Assembly (NCBI GenBank): GCA_002989075.1
Contig: PSQN01000014.1
Location: 1,178,001 to 1,242,000, forward strand
DNA: 64,000 nucleotides
Reading direction: 5' to 3'
Origin: Arthonia radiata
Taxonomy: Eukaryota > Ascomycota > Arthoniomycetes > Arthoniales > Arthoniaceae
The position numbers and the translations under genes were made by a program. The first letter of the stretch is position 1. Each line of letters opens with the position of its first letter. Positions 29,129 to 41,223 of the stretch are shown piece after piece. Under the pieces are notes generated by a model. The model had not been told where the DNA came from. It searched no databases and saw nothing but the letters and a program-made list of their open reading frames with translations.

Positions 29129-32100
29129 TACCCCCTTAGGATCACTAATATAGGTGAATAACAAGCCAAATATTATTGTTTTGAACAAAAGAAACGGCCT
29201 GCCGAAGGCGGTAAGTAACAAAAGAAACAGCGTACGAAGTATAGCTAAGCGCGGAGCTCTAATTATCGAATAAAGCCTACCTATATTAGAAGCAGCAAAG
29301 GCTTAGTAAGACTATCTACAGCTTAATCTATAGTATCGATCTTTTAAATGCGAATAGAGCCGTTTTCGACTAATTGTTGGTAAATATAATTAGCTAGATT
29401 AACATACTTAGAGCGCTTATAATTAGTATAGTTAGTAGCTAGGTTAATAGCGCTATTGCTATTCTTATAGATTATAATCGGTAAGTTAGCTAATCTAGTA
29501 AAGTAAAGTTTCTTAAGTATATTGTTTAACTAGAGAATATCTCTAGTTAATTTAGATAAGATATAGTATTTAGCTTTAATAGTAAAGAAGACCGCCTTCT
29601 TCTAGAGTTTACTACGCTATACGATAGGGCTACCGCTAATTTTAATAATAAAGCCGCTTATCGACTTACAATTGTCTAGGTCGCTAGTATAGTTAGTATC
29701 GCTATAGGCGTCGATAATAAGATAGTTATGCTTAATAAAAAGTAAGCTCAACTAGCAAGTACCCTTTAGATATTAAAATAGTCGCTTAACTGTCTTCTAG
29801 TATATATATCTAGAGTTATAATTAAACCTAGCGTACATATTAGTTTAATGTAAGATATCTAGCCGAGTCTAGATAGCGAGATATTGCAATAATTTAGTAG
29901 CTAATATATATAGAATAACCTCGCCTTGAGACGCTGTACCAACGATACGAGCTTCGAGCTGAACGTTGCCGAGGGACTTTATTTTATTGCAGTCTTCTAT
30001 ACCAAAATTACGCAGTATTTTATTAATATATTGCGGTTGAGCTACAGTAAGTTCTTGTGGCGAATTCTTAATAACGAGCCCTAGAAAGGAGCTGGTCGTT
30101 TAATCTATTTCCTTGATTTTATATTTCTTTTCAAGGTCCCTTTTAAGCTGGTAAATAGCTTTAGAATTAGATCTAGTAATCTTAATATTATTAACGTAGA
30201 TAAGTACTAAGCAGGTACAGTCCTTATTAGCGTACAGACAGACTTTAGAAAAGAGGCTAGTGAAGCCCAATTTCTGTATTATTTCTTTGAAATTGTCTTG
30301 CTAAAGTATAGCGGACTGCTTGAGGCCATATAGCGAGTTCCAGACACGAAGGACTATACCTTCCTCTTCAAGTCCTTTTAAGAACTATATGTATAGCGGG
30401 TTTCTATAATTTAATACGCCGTTGAGGTAGGTACCGACGACGTCAACCTGTATAAAGGTTTATCTAAGCTGTACAGCAATGGTAAGGAGAATACGCACCG
30501 TGGGTGTACTTACGGTCGACGCCGCGGTATCCTAGTAGTCAATCCTGTACCTTTGTTTAAAGCCGCGGGCAATTAGACGTACCTTATATTTGTCGATCGT
30601 TCCGTTTAGGTGGCGTTTTAGCTTAAATATAAGCGTGCTTAATATCGGCTTTGTATCTTTTAGAAGGCTTGATATGGGGCAACGTGTAACGGTGTTAGTA
30701 TTATATAGCTGTTTTAGCTTAGCTTTGAACGTAGAGTCCTATTTATAAGCATTCGGCCGTCTTATAGCTTCTTTATATAACGTAGAATTAAGCAAAAGCT
30801 TATTGATAGTAGCTACAGAAAAGACGTACAAAGTGGATCTAGGAAGTCTGTTTCTATTAATATCATTATAATTTCGATAAATTGTGCTCCTGCCGAAACG
30901 ACGCTGAGACTGAACCGTTAAAGGTAGAGCTCTAGTTTCTTTACGAGCAGCTTCTCCGGCATCGATTTTATACCCAGAGGTATCGCTATTAACGCTACCG
31001 TCGATGGTTTAGTAGTTACCGCCCTCGGAGGGGTCGTCGTTATAGTGGTTAGAAGAATTTTTATGCGAAAAATTATTCCGTCCGATTTCTTCCGGAGTTG
31101 GTGTACGTGAACGGTCTTGGTCTAGAATACTGGTCTTAATTATTTATAGCTCTCCGGAGGCAGTATGAGGCATAATATAATCTTCCTAAAGGTAGCTATA
31201 TAGGATATCGACTGGAACATTGTTATCTAGCGTAACTTAGAAGGTATTGTTAGTGTTAGAGAACGACTATAAGCAGTTTTTAAACACTAAAGACTTATTA
31301 AAAGTAACGTACGGACTTTAATAGACTTTAAAGTCGATAGAATTAATAATTCGGTAGACGTAAGTAGTTTAGGCGACGAACCCTATAAAGATAAGCTTCT
31401 TTACTCTGGGTACGAACTTCTAGCTTGTTGTACGTGTCTATACAGGCAGATATAGATAGGCTACGCAACTAAACCGACGAAGGTGGCTTAGGTTAAGCGG
31501 CATTGGGGTTTTATCCTCGGGATTATTGAAAATCTGTAGGAAACATCTATTCTCCTTTTTAGAAGGTATTCTGTTCGAGATATAAGTTGCGTATACTAAC
31601 GTATTAGGCCAGAGACGACCTAGAACGCTACTCTCGATTATTATACTTCTAGCTTTAATAAGAACGACCTTATTGAACGATTCTACCAAGCCGTGTTTCT
31701 TAGGCGTATAAGGAGCAGATATCCTAATCTATATCCCTAGCTTAGGGGCCTTAGAGACAACAGCGTTAAATTCTGTACTACCGTCAATATAGAACTCCGC
31801 AATACGGTAGTCCGGGTAGCGATTGTAGAGGTAAGTAAATAGATAAATTATGCCCTCCGCGATACGATCTTTCGATAAGAACGTTATCGACTATCTGCGT
31901 CGGGTACAATCGTCTGTAACGATAACAGTATACTTGCTAGCTTCCTAGGGAACGTTGTCGTTGTTGGTAAACGTAATCTAGCCAATATTGTCTGCATAGA
32001 GACGCTACATAGGCCGTTCGGATCGTTCTACGGTACTAAATTGTGCTCTTTAGGATTTTAATATATAGCATGTCTCGCACTAAAAGACATTTAGTAAGCC

Positions 32101-34001
32101 TTTTAACTTATTATATTCCTTTATTATCTTTTTTATAATAGATATTCCTAGATGTCCTAGACGCTTGTAAATAAGCTCTGGTAAGAGCGGCGTTGCCGGC
32201 ACCGCTAGTGCTATAGTAGCGAACTGCCTCGGTGTCTCGATTCCGGTAGGAACAACGAATAGAAGGTCGTCGATAATAGTAAGTTTAGTGTATACTTTAG
32301 ATTTAACTATAAGGCGGTCGTTCTAGTAATTAAGATATATTCTATATCCTTTCTTTAATTTGTAAGCAGAAATAATGTTAATTGACCCCGATGGTACGTA
32401 AAGAACGTCGAGTAGACGCAGTACGCCCTCGCTGCCGTCAGCGAGCTCAATATTTAGGATTACCTTACTAAATTGGGTAGCAAAAGTAGAACCGTCCGCA
32501 ACCTTAATCTACCTTGGTTCTTCAAGCTTCTTAATAGCTACAAAGGCGTTAATATTCGTATAGATATAGATAGTAGCTCTAGTATCGTACATCTAGATGC
32601 TAGAGTAGGAAGGTTCACTAGACCGTATAGACAGTCCGCTAGACGTTATCGTCGACGGTATAGATATAGCGACGCCAGCTATATCAGAGAACTTGCTCTT
32701 ATCTGCCTTTTCCTTTCTTTTCTTAATAAGGAGGTTAGAGTACTATTTATAGTATTCTAAATTCTTATATATTGAATCGGGGTACAAGTTATATCGGCTA
32801 GAATGCTTATTAGAGTTTTTCTTGTTTAATCTGCTCTGAGTGGCTACAGCAGCTAGTAGGTCGTTAGTAGCGGTAAGGTTGTTATAAGACTTAGCTACGG
32901 ATAGCCCTAATCTCCTGCTCTTTGTTATAGAGATACCTTTATACTAGTATTTAGCACAGATCTAATTAATAATATTGTAAATAATTAGAACTAGGTCTGT
33001 AAAATAAAGGTCTCTTATTACCGCATTAAGTCTTGTTTCTAACCTTAGTTTCTGTAGGAATAAGGCACTGTTATAAAGTTCTAGGTATATTTAATTATTC
33101 GTTTCTAAGGTACAAATCTCTTCTCTGTATTTTAGAAAGCGGTTAATATAGTTCTCTAGGCTCTTTAAGTTGTTAAGGCTAATATCTGGGAGATAATCGA
33201 TGAGCTTAAATATCTTAAGAAGAGATAAGATTTAATATTGCTTGTAGGTATAATTCTATATGTCTTAAGCGGTAAGGTAGCTGTTAACGATAATAGCTAT
33301 ATTTATAGGTAGATGCTGTAGAATTATCTGCTTGGCCTTGCTGTTTAATTAATTCTATAATTAGTGTTGAGTCTTCTCTTCGTGGTATTCCTTTTCTTCC
33401 TCTTGTTCTGGCTCAGGAGTCTTGTATAGGACAAAGGCCCTAAGGCCTGCGGCGCCGAGGGCATTGTCGACTTCGATGCAGAAGCGTAAAAAGTTATTTA
33501 GAGACTTTATACGCTACTAAGGGGCTTTGTCGGAGTAGTAGGAAAAGGATAAATTGTTAGTGTTTATAGCGAAAATTACGTTTAATAAAAATAAAGATAA
33601 ATGTAGTTTAGTTTAATTTAAAGTAAGCGAGTGTCTGCAATAATATTTAATTCTGCTATCTATTGGTCTAGCTTATAAGGCCTTTGGCTCAATTAATACT
33701 CGAGCGTCGCTTCGACTGTCCGGAGGCGAGTTCAAACGACGTCGGTAAGGTGAATCTAAAGGTCTAATTCTTAAGGAGATTGTACTTTGGGGGTAAAGAG
33801 GTACGCTAATAATGTTAGGATAACGTTTGGGTCTTAATATCTTACCGTTGGGCTATGCTATTGATAGTAATAGTATCACCCTCTAAGCGGTAAAGGGTAA
33901 CTTCGGGTCGACGACGATAGTAACGCCGCTAATAGTTAGAATTCGATTAAAAGTTAATCGTAATAACTCCTTGCTACGTTAAAGCTACCAGGCTTATAAT
34001 C

Positions 34002-34186
34002 TAATAAGGTATATAGCTTTTATTATATTCCGACTAATATAGTAGGAAGGTAGGTACAGGAGAATAAGACGGAAGATATAAGTGCGTTCATTACGTAATC
34101 TCGATATATACCTATTCAGGCAATTCTCTACCAGGCATCCCGTGTCTTAGTATGGCCATCTGGACTAGGCGATCCTGCACACAACA
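34002..34186 (-). repeat. LTR of copia element 1, right copy (5' LTR)
   Basis: 185 bp, starting TAATAAGG and ending CACACAACA as read on the plus strand; followed by the ATTCT duplication (34187-34191). Confidence 0.9.
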
Positions 34187-34191
34187 ATTCT

Positions 34192-34442
34192 AGGCTGTAA
34201 GAGACAGAGTGTGAACGCATTAGTCTCGAGGTGGCTGTATCGAGCATGGTACGACGATTGTATGTCCGCTTGCGAAGAAGGTAGCCCGTCTGTTGGCTTT
34301 CCTATTCTGTTTGCAGTACTGACGTGGGAGAGTATGTTTTATATGTTCTCGCGGGATTATTATTATAAATACGTGTCAGCCTACAGCCTTAATATTATAC
34401 TCTCGCCGTCAAGGTAGATATAGCAGTGGCAGGCTTTCTTAC
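34192..34442. other. Stranded island of host DNA between two transposons
   Basis: 251 bp with ordinary host composition, unlike either side. It lies between the copia 1 target duplication and the LINE target duplication, so it is the original locus sequence. A 68-codon frame (34211-34417) crosses it but nothing is recognised. Confidence 0.7.
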
Positions 34443-34457
34443 TCCTACGAAAAGAGA
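34443..34457. repeat. LINE target-site duplication, left copy
   Basis: TCCTACGAAAAGAGA, identical to 52858-52872 on the far side of the LINE. Fifteen bp fits target-primed reverse transcription. Confidence 0.9.
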
Positions 34458-36308
34458 TTGATTAATTGATTTATTTAGGTGCCGTGTCGCTCTAGTGGGC
34501 ATAAGCATACGTAAATACTATATATAGCAATTCTGCTCAACAGCAGTTATAATTAATCCTCGTCTTACTAAAAGGAGCCCCCTAATTGCCTGAAAGCCGT
34601 CTATCTAGCTATCTGAGCACTTAGACGTGTGCGTAGGTCGATAGGTATAAGAGTAGGTAGGTGGCGGAGGAAAGAAGAGGGTAGTATAAATTAACGTAGA
34701 ACTCTCGCTAAGCTCTGCAATAAAGCCTGTTAATCTATAGGCTAATGCTTATAGGTATACTAGTCTTTAGCGGCGTAGTGCGAAGGTGCGGTAAGCCGGC
34801 GGAGAGGCGTACGCAGATAAGTACTATCCTTGATATAAGAGACGCTTTATAGTATAGACATACTTAATAGTAGCAGCAATCGCTACTAGATTTAGAGCTT
34901 ACTTCGATAATAGACTATCTCTTAGTTCTTTAGTAAAGAGTTTAGTCGCTGAGTATATACTAACAAAGGCCGCAATATTACTAAATCGAGGGTAACTAAG
35001 TAGCTTGCCGTAGTATTCTCTCTATTTTAGGTAATAAAAGAGAAAGTATCGTACTGTCTTTAGCTACCTATATTCGTATAAATTAGTATTAGCTGTCTTA
35101 ATCTTTAATAGATAATTATTAAGTCTAGCTTTCTCTATTCGTAACTAATATAGAATTGCTGCGCTCTATCGTAAAAGAGAGTTATACAGATTCTTAAGAT
35201 ACGGCCGTACTATTAGAGCCTTATTAATATACCTTATAATTTACTTACTACGTATATCTACTGTTAATCTCTCTATTAGTTATAATTTCTGTCTATAAAT
35301 CTCGCTCTTAACTGTTAAGTAATATCTTATTGCATCTCTAATTCCTTCTTTACGTAGCGTAGCTAGCTTAGCTAACCGATAGACGTACTTGTTGCTAGTT
35401 ATCTTAGAGTAACTAAAATACTAGTAAAAGCTTATCTACGTATATATTAATTTAAGTATTCTACGTAGAACTGCTTGCCCTAATTAATGCTTCGGTTGTT
35501 AAATTAACTAGATTGCTGCTAGATAGTCTAAATAGACTATAACTAGGCTAACTATCTAGCATAGTAGTACTACTATAATTGTAGCCTACTTAATAGCAAG
35601 TAGTTTATCTACGTATAATGCCTAGTAGTTAACGATCCGAATAGATATCTAATAGCCTTTAGAATGCTATATACCTAGGTCTAGACGCTCTTTTTAGATT
35701 AAGGTGTCTACAAATATATTACTAACCCGTTGTATACTAATTTTCTTTATAGCTTCCTCTCGTTAAAAAACCTCTACTTTTAGCAGCGGTCTCTATAGAG
35801 GTATATAGAATAGCTTAATTACCTCTAGGCGAGCGATATTTATATCGCTAAATTGTTCTTAAATACGTTGTAAAGGACTTAAAAATCGCCTACTTCGGCT
35901 AATACGTTGTCTCTGTAGGGGATATCGAGTTAATAGGGTATTTATTGCTATTTAGAAGGTTCGAGCTTACAATAAATAACGCTCTGAGAACGGCGCGATA
36001 GCCGCCTCGCACTCTAGAACTGTTAACGAGTTAGATCGAAACCCTCCCGTAATCGACGCTGCGGCGATACGTTAGCTCCTATAGAATTGACGTAGAAGCC
36101 CTAATACTACTTACTGTAACTAAACAGATAAAGCGTAGTCTTCTACCAGTGTAACCGTTGAAGTAAATAGTTGGTAAGCGACAACTGGGCGCAAGCCTCA
36201 AAGACGCTGTAGTGCGAGAGTCGCTTTAGTTGCTTTTACTGCTATATTAGTAATATACTTGTTAAAACGGAGCGCTGAGTCGAATATAACTTCTAAGAGC
36301 TTTGTATC
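34458..36308 (-). mobile_element. LINE (Tad-like), 3' portion
   Basis: The downstream part of a minus-strand LINE interrupted by copia element 2. At about 36.1-36.3 kb the minus strand encodes the post-palm region of a LINE reverse transcriptase (KLLEVIFDSALRFNKYI ... ATKATLALQRL); at about 35.3-35.4 kb it reads NKYVYRLAKLATLRKEG, matching the end of a LINE RNase H domain (GNE-x-AD-x-LAK). RNase H plus APE endonuclease suggests the Tad1/I group. The 3' end abuts the duplication with an AT-rich tail (AATCAATTAATCAA read on the minus strand). Heavy RIP-like mutation leaves stops throughout. Confidence 0.85.
36304..36308. repeat. Target-site duplication of copia element 2, left copy
   Basis: GTATC here and GCATC at 49074-49078; they differ at one position by a transition. 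The flanks on both sides are LINE sequence. Confidence 0.75.
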
Positions 36309-36815
36309 TATTAAGGAGGTACAGGGAAGAAGAAGAATACTACTACAAAGAGTAGAAAGACGAGACTAGCTTAAGACTGGTACAATACTTAGGCTTAGTA
36401 CAGGTACAATACTTAGTAGCAAGGAGAAGCTATTATTATATTGTCTGTCTTGTTAGCTAGAATTCTCTAGAGAGATCTTAGCTTATATATCTAAGTTTAG
36501 CGGCTTGTATAGAACTTATTAGATATCTGTTCTTTTAATAGAGGCTAGATAACCTGTAACTTACCGCACAAGATAGTAATTCTGTCTATTTAAAACTGTT
36601 AGTCTTTAAGTCTATTTTATATTGTCTTAGACTATAGGCTAGCTGTTTAGAACGGGTCGTACAATGCTCCTTTTTGTTCTAGACTCGAGCTACTAGGCTC
36701 GACTCTTTAGGTAAAAGGCTTGTTCTATTCTAGGCCGAGACAGCTAGTAGGACCTGTCCGATACTCTAGGCCCTTAGGGGTTCCAGCTAACCAGCTAGTT
36801 GATTAATTTCCAACA
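36309..36815 (-). repeat. LTR of copia element 2, left copy (3' LTR)
   Basis: About 507 bp, aligned with 48567-49073 along its whole length. Most differences are C/T or G/A. Confidence 0.9.
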
Positions 36816-39800
36816 CACTCTCTTAATCGACTAGTTGTTTTAGCCGGATTGTAAGCTAATTTGAGTTCTAAACGTTAGTATTTTAGCTAAGTCGATCGGT
36901 TTTGTTAAACTGTCTGCTAATTGTTCCTTTGTAAAAACGTATTTGAGCTCTATTTAACCTGCCTGAACGTTTTTTTTTACATAGTAATACTATATATCAA
37001 TATGCTTAGATTTAGCTTGGAAGGTAGGGTTTTTTGTAAGTTCTTTTACCGAATTGCTGTCGGTAAGTAACAGTTTTACTGGCAAAACCGGGGTCTCCGG
37101 TTTAATTTAACCGGCTTGCCCGGGTAAATATATGCTTGCCTAGTGCGTTAGAGCCCGCCGAGTCTTTTTATCCGCAGACTTTTTAAAAGTGCCCGCTAAA
37201 ACGGTAGTAATTAAAATTTCTTTAAAAATTCTGGACAGTTTGATAGCAATTAATCGGATAAATAACTGTTCCTTTATAGCTTCTTTAAGGGTTATATATT
37301 CGGCCTTACAAGAGCTTAAGGCGACCGTTTTTTGTAGCTTCGAATTCTAGCTAAGGGCTCTGTTCCTGAGTAGAAAGATATAGCCGGTAGTCGATCTCCT
37401 AGTACCGAGGTTCCCCCCTCCAATCTGCGTTACAATAGCCGGTTATACCGTCTATTAAGGGAGATTTGTAGTAAAGGCCAAGGTTAGGAGTTTTATCTAA
37501 GTAAGCCTAAAGGCTACTTAAAACTCTCTAGTGCTCCTCGCTAGGATTCGATATGTACCGGGCTAGTAGGCTAGTTATAAAGGCAATATCGGGTCTTGTC
37601 TTTGTTGTTAGATACAAAATCGACCCAATTTGTTGCTGATAATTAGAAATATCGGTACTGCTAGCTTAGTTAGAATTCGGTGTCAATTTTAAGCCGACGG
37701 GTTGCGGTATTTTTCCGGGCATTCGGCCGTTTTTCTTCGAGTATTTGGTTAAGATTTTAGCCAAATAAGTTGACTAATCTAGACGAATTGTTTTTGCTGG
37801 GCGATCTCGAGTAATTTTAATTCCTAGAAACTTACTAACGTCTCCTAAGTTCTTAACCGTAAGAGTCTTGTTTAGTTTCTAATAGATTTTAGAGATTGTT
37901 TCGGTAGAATCGGATACAGCTAATATATCGTCTACGTAGGCGATTAAAATTGCCTACTTTCTGGTTCTTTAAATATAAACCGACTAATCGGATACTAGGG
38001 GTTCGAAACCTATGCCTCTTAGTAATTCTCAAAGATAGGCTTCTTACTGTCGGTCGACCTGTTTTAGACTATAAAGGGCCTTCTTTATTCGATAAACTTT
38101 ATTAGTTCTGTTAGATAGGCCAGTTGGTTACTCGATATAGACAATCTTGTCTAACTTTACGTTAGAATAAGCTGATTTTACGTCCTATTGCTTTATTTTC
38201 TAGTCTTTCTCTGCTACTAAGGCTAGTATAAGCCGGTAGGTAATTAAATTTACTATATTTATAAAGGTCTCTGTAAAATCGAGGCCGGGTCTTTGCTAGT
38301 AGCCCTTGGCTATCCAGCAGGCTTTAAAAATCGGCTCGCCCTCCGGGAGGTACTTAATCTTCGGTACTCAGCGCCCTTTTAGCGCCTTTCTACCCGGCAG
38401 CAGCTCGGTTAATATCTAGGTTTCTTAGTTAGCTAGCTCTTTAAGCTCCGACTACATTACGTCTAGCTAAGAAGGCTAATCCTTAGATACCCTTATTTCT
38501 TTTAAGTTATTAGGCTCTTTAGTAACTACAACTAAGGCCTGCTCGGCGTATTGTTCTAGGTTATTGTAGAACTCGTCAAACTAATTTTTATTGGCGTTTT
38601 CGTATATAAAATCTATTTTCTGGGCGCAATCGGTGTCTATTCGGCCGGGTTCTTCGGTACTTCTATAATCTAACTCGGTAAGAAGGTTAGACTCGTTTAG
38701 AGCTCTAGTTTGGTATAATTCTTGTCTAGATTCGTCCGCTAGTTATTAAGATATAGAGGGGGTATACTGTTTCTTATATAGAGGACTTCCTTCTTCATCG
38801 GAAGGTACCTTACTATTATCTTAAGATTTAGCGGTCGAATTTAGCTCGTTTTTGAACTCAACTTTTAGTTATTCTTTAAGCTCTTTAGAAATACTCTTAG
38901 TTAATCGATTAACTGTAGATCTCCGTAGGTCCCAAACATATTTTTCTTTCTAAACGTAGACGTCTCTTCCTTAGTAAACCTTCCGGCTATTGGGGTCTAA
39001 GAGCTTATATTGGTTCGATCCGTAGCCTATTAGGATATAAATAGTTGCTCTGGCGTCTAGTTTTTTTAGTTTAAGTTCTTTAAGATAAGTAACTAAGCCC
39101 CAGATTTTAATAGTAGTAACATCCGGTTTTTTGCCGTATTTTGCTTCGTACGGGGTAATAAACCCTAGTAATCTAGTATAAAGGGTCCTATTGTAAATAT
39201 AGATAGCTGCTTTTAGCGCTTTACCTCAATATATCTGGGGTAGCCCGGCGGTATAAAGTATTGCTCGAACTTTACTAATAATTGTTCGGTTAAAGCGTTC
39301 GGCTCGTCCGTTTTGCTGGGGGGTATACGGTACGGATATCGTTAGAATAGCTTCTTTTTGTTCTAGAAGCTGTTTTACCCGGCCTTCTCGGTATTATTTT
39401 GCGTTGTTTAAGTATAATCTTTTAAAAGAATACTCGGACTACATTTCTTTCTGAGTAATATAAGTAGATAGTGCGTCAAAAATCTAGTCTTTAGACTATA
39501 GTACCTTGGTAGTCGTATACCGGGTTTTATTGTCTATAAAGTTAGTAAATAATCGACCTTTGGAAGGGGTTTGCGATACAATTGGCCTACAAATATCTAA
39601 GTAGACTTTTTCTAAATAATTGACCGATTTGTCCAGAGTTTCTCGGCTAACTTTAGCCGTTGCCTTTACTTTGAAGCAAATTTAACAATTATCTTTCGAT
39701 TTGTCTAAATAATCTGTTCCTAGGGCAACCTTTTTAAGCTGTTTTAAGGCGTTTTTGCCTATATATCCTATCCGTTGATGCTAAAGGTCAGTTTTTAAAG

Positions 39801-40751
39801 AAATAGTATAGAGAGATTAGACTGTATTAATAGTCTGAGCTTTTATTACTATTAGACCGTCAACATACCGCCCCTCGGTGGTTAGTTGTCCGGTTCAATC
39901 AACTTTTAGCTTGTTTTAACTAAGAGTTACATTACCTCCCCTCTTTCTAAGCTTGTCGAAGCTTAGAAGGTTAATTCTAAATTTCTTAACAAACAAAACT
40001 TCGTTTAGAACAATTGTTTTGTTCTTAAAGAACAGTTTTGCTTTGCCTGTCTATAAGGCTCGGATTAACTTCCCCCCTCTCCAACGAATAATCCGGTTAG
40101 TTGGCCGGATATCCGTTAGAAGGTTAATATTCGAGCAAATATAGCTTATTAAGCCTGTATCGAGGATCTAAGAATTAGTAGAGTGATTGACTCTGTCTAG
40201 TAATGCTGTAAAGCATTGTTCTTCTTGTAGATCGGAACTCTGTACAGAAAACATTGAAAAATCGGTATTTTCGGAGCTTTTGTTGGAATTTAGCCGGAGG
40301 TTTGGGTATTTTTTCCAACAAGTTGCCGGTTTATGCCCCTTTTTGTTGCAAAAGGGGCATTTTTCTTGGTTTTTACTTAGAGATTTTAATTTTTCTCCGG
40401 TCCTTTGCGTCGATTTATTGTCTATTGCAGTAAAAACCTTTTCTGCTGGAGTACTACCGCAGATTCGGCGAGACTCGTCTATAAGTTAACTAGATAAGTC
40501 CTATAGACTTATATCGCTAGTCGTTTGCCGGTAGCTTTAGCTAATAATAGCCACTATGTACTCGTATTCGGGGGTCAGATTGTAGAGGATGTAGGCAGCT
40601 ACTACCTTGTTAGGTAGTACTAGTCCTCGGGTTACTAAATCGTCCGTTAATTGTCTAATTTTAGCAAGGTAAAGCTTAAGGTTTTTTATCTTACTAAGTG
40701 TAGTGCTAAAGAGCTTCTTGCAAATTAGAAACTCGGAACTAAAACCTTTCG

Positions 40752-41223
40752 TGTTATAGATACCAGCCCCAGACGGCCTAGCGTACACCCAAGCATCAAC
40801 CACCGCTAGTTATCTCAGCCCTACCAACATTATTCTCGACTAAGCCTATAAACCCGCTGTAGGCATTATTGAACAAGACAGCTATAAAGGCCTATATTCC
40901 CTACAAACCCGATATAAATATTGTCGAGTTAGCGAATATAAAGGAACTCCCTCTATGTATCTTAGACTATATAGCTAGACTAATAACCGACCTTAGAATA
41001 GACTTTAGTCTGTTAACTTAATATCTAAATATAAGTTCCTTAACTATATTTAGGTAACATACTTTACCTTCTATCTACTCTAGTTAAGCCCCTCTTACCT
41101 TCTATAATCTATCTCGCCTCTTCTGCCTTTTAGTCTCTAGTATACAAGACACCTACCACTAAGGTTAATAAGTATATAAGGTAAGTAAGCCTTAGTTCAG
41201 TCCTTCTAGTAACCGGCGTTATA
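40752..41223 (+). repeat. LTR of the gypsy element, 5' copy
   Basis: 472 bp, begins TGTTA and aligns with 47626-48097 without length difference. Confidence 0.92.

Larger units (their letters stand above)
28944..34186 (-). mobile_element. Ty1/copia LTR retrotransposon 1, broken fossil
   Basis: 5243 bp bounded by two 185-bp LTRs and a 5-bp duplication, read on the minus strand. Parts follow the copia order from right to left: primer-binding site beside the right LTR, gag-like region, integrase (a short piece at about 31440-31690 still reads as integrase-core protein), reverse transcriptase (about 30.7-29.95 kb), RNase H, and a purine tract beside the left LTR. The primer site resembles the complement of the initiator-tRNA-Met anticodon arm (half-tRNA priming, as in Drosophila copia). 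The coding region is broken many times throughout with the TA-rich look of RIP, so the element is dead. The LTRs differ mainly by transitions; age cannot be read from them. Confidence 0.9.

Noticed and set aside
34211-34417. A 68-residue gene in the host island
   Set aside because: The frame fills a short intergenic fragment, starts 20 bp from an insertion junction and has no recognisable feature.
37980-38020. tRNA-like T-arm word GGTTCGAA
   Set aside because: No acceptor, D or anticodon arms can be placed around it, and it lies within the copia reverse-transcriptase region.
40187-40489. Plus-strand 100-codon frame inside copia element 2
   Set aside because: It is the shadow of the minus-strand gag zinc-knuckle region.
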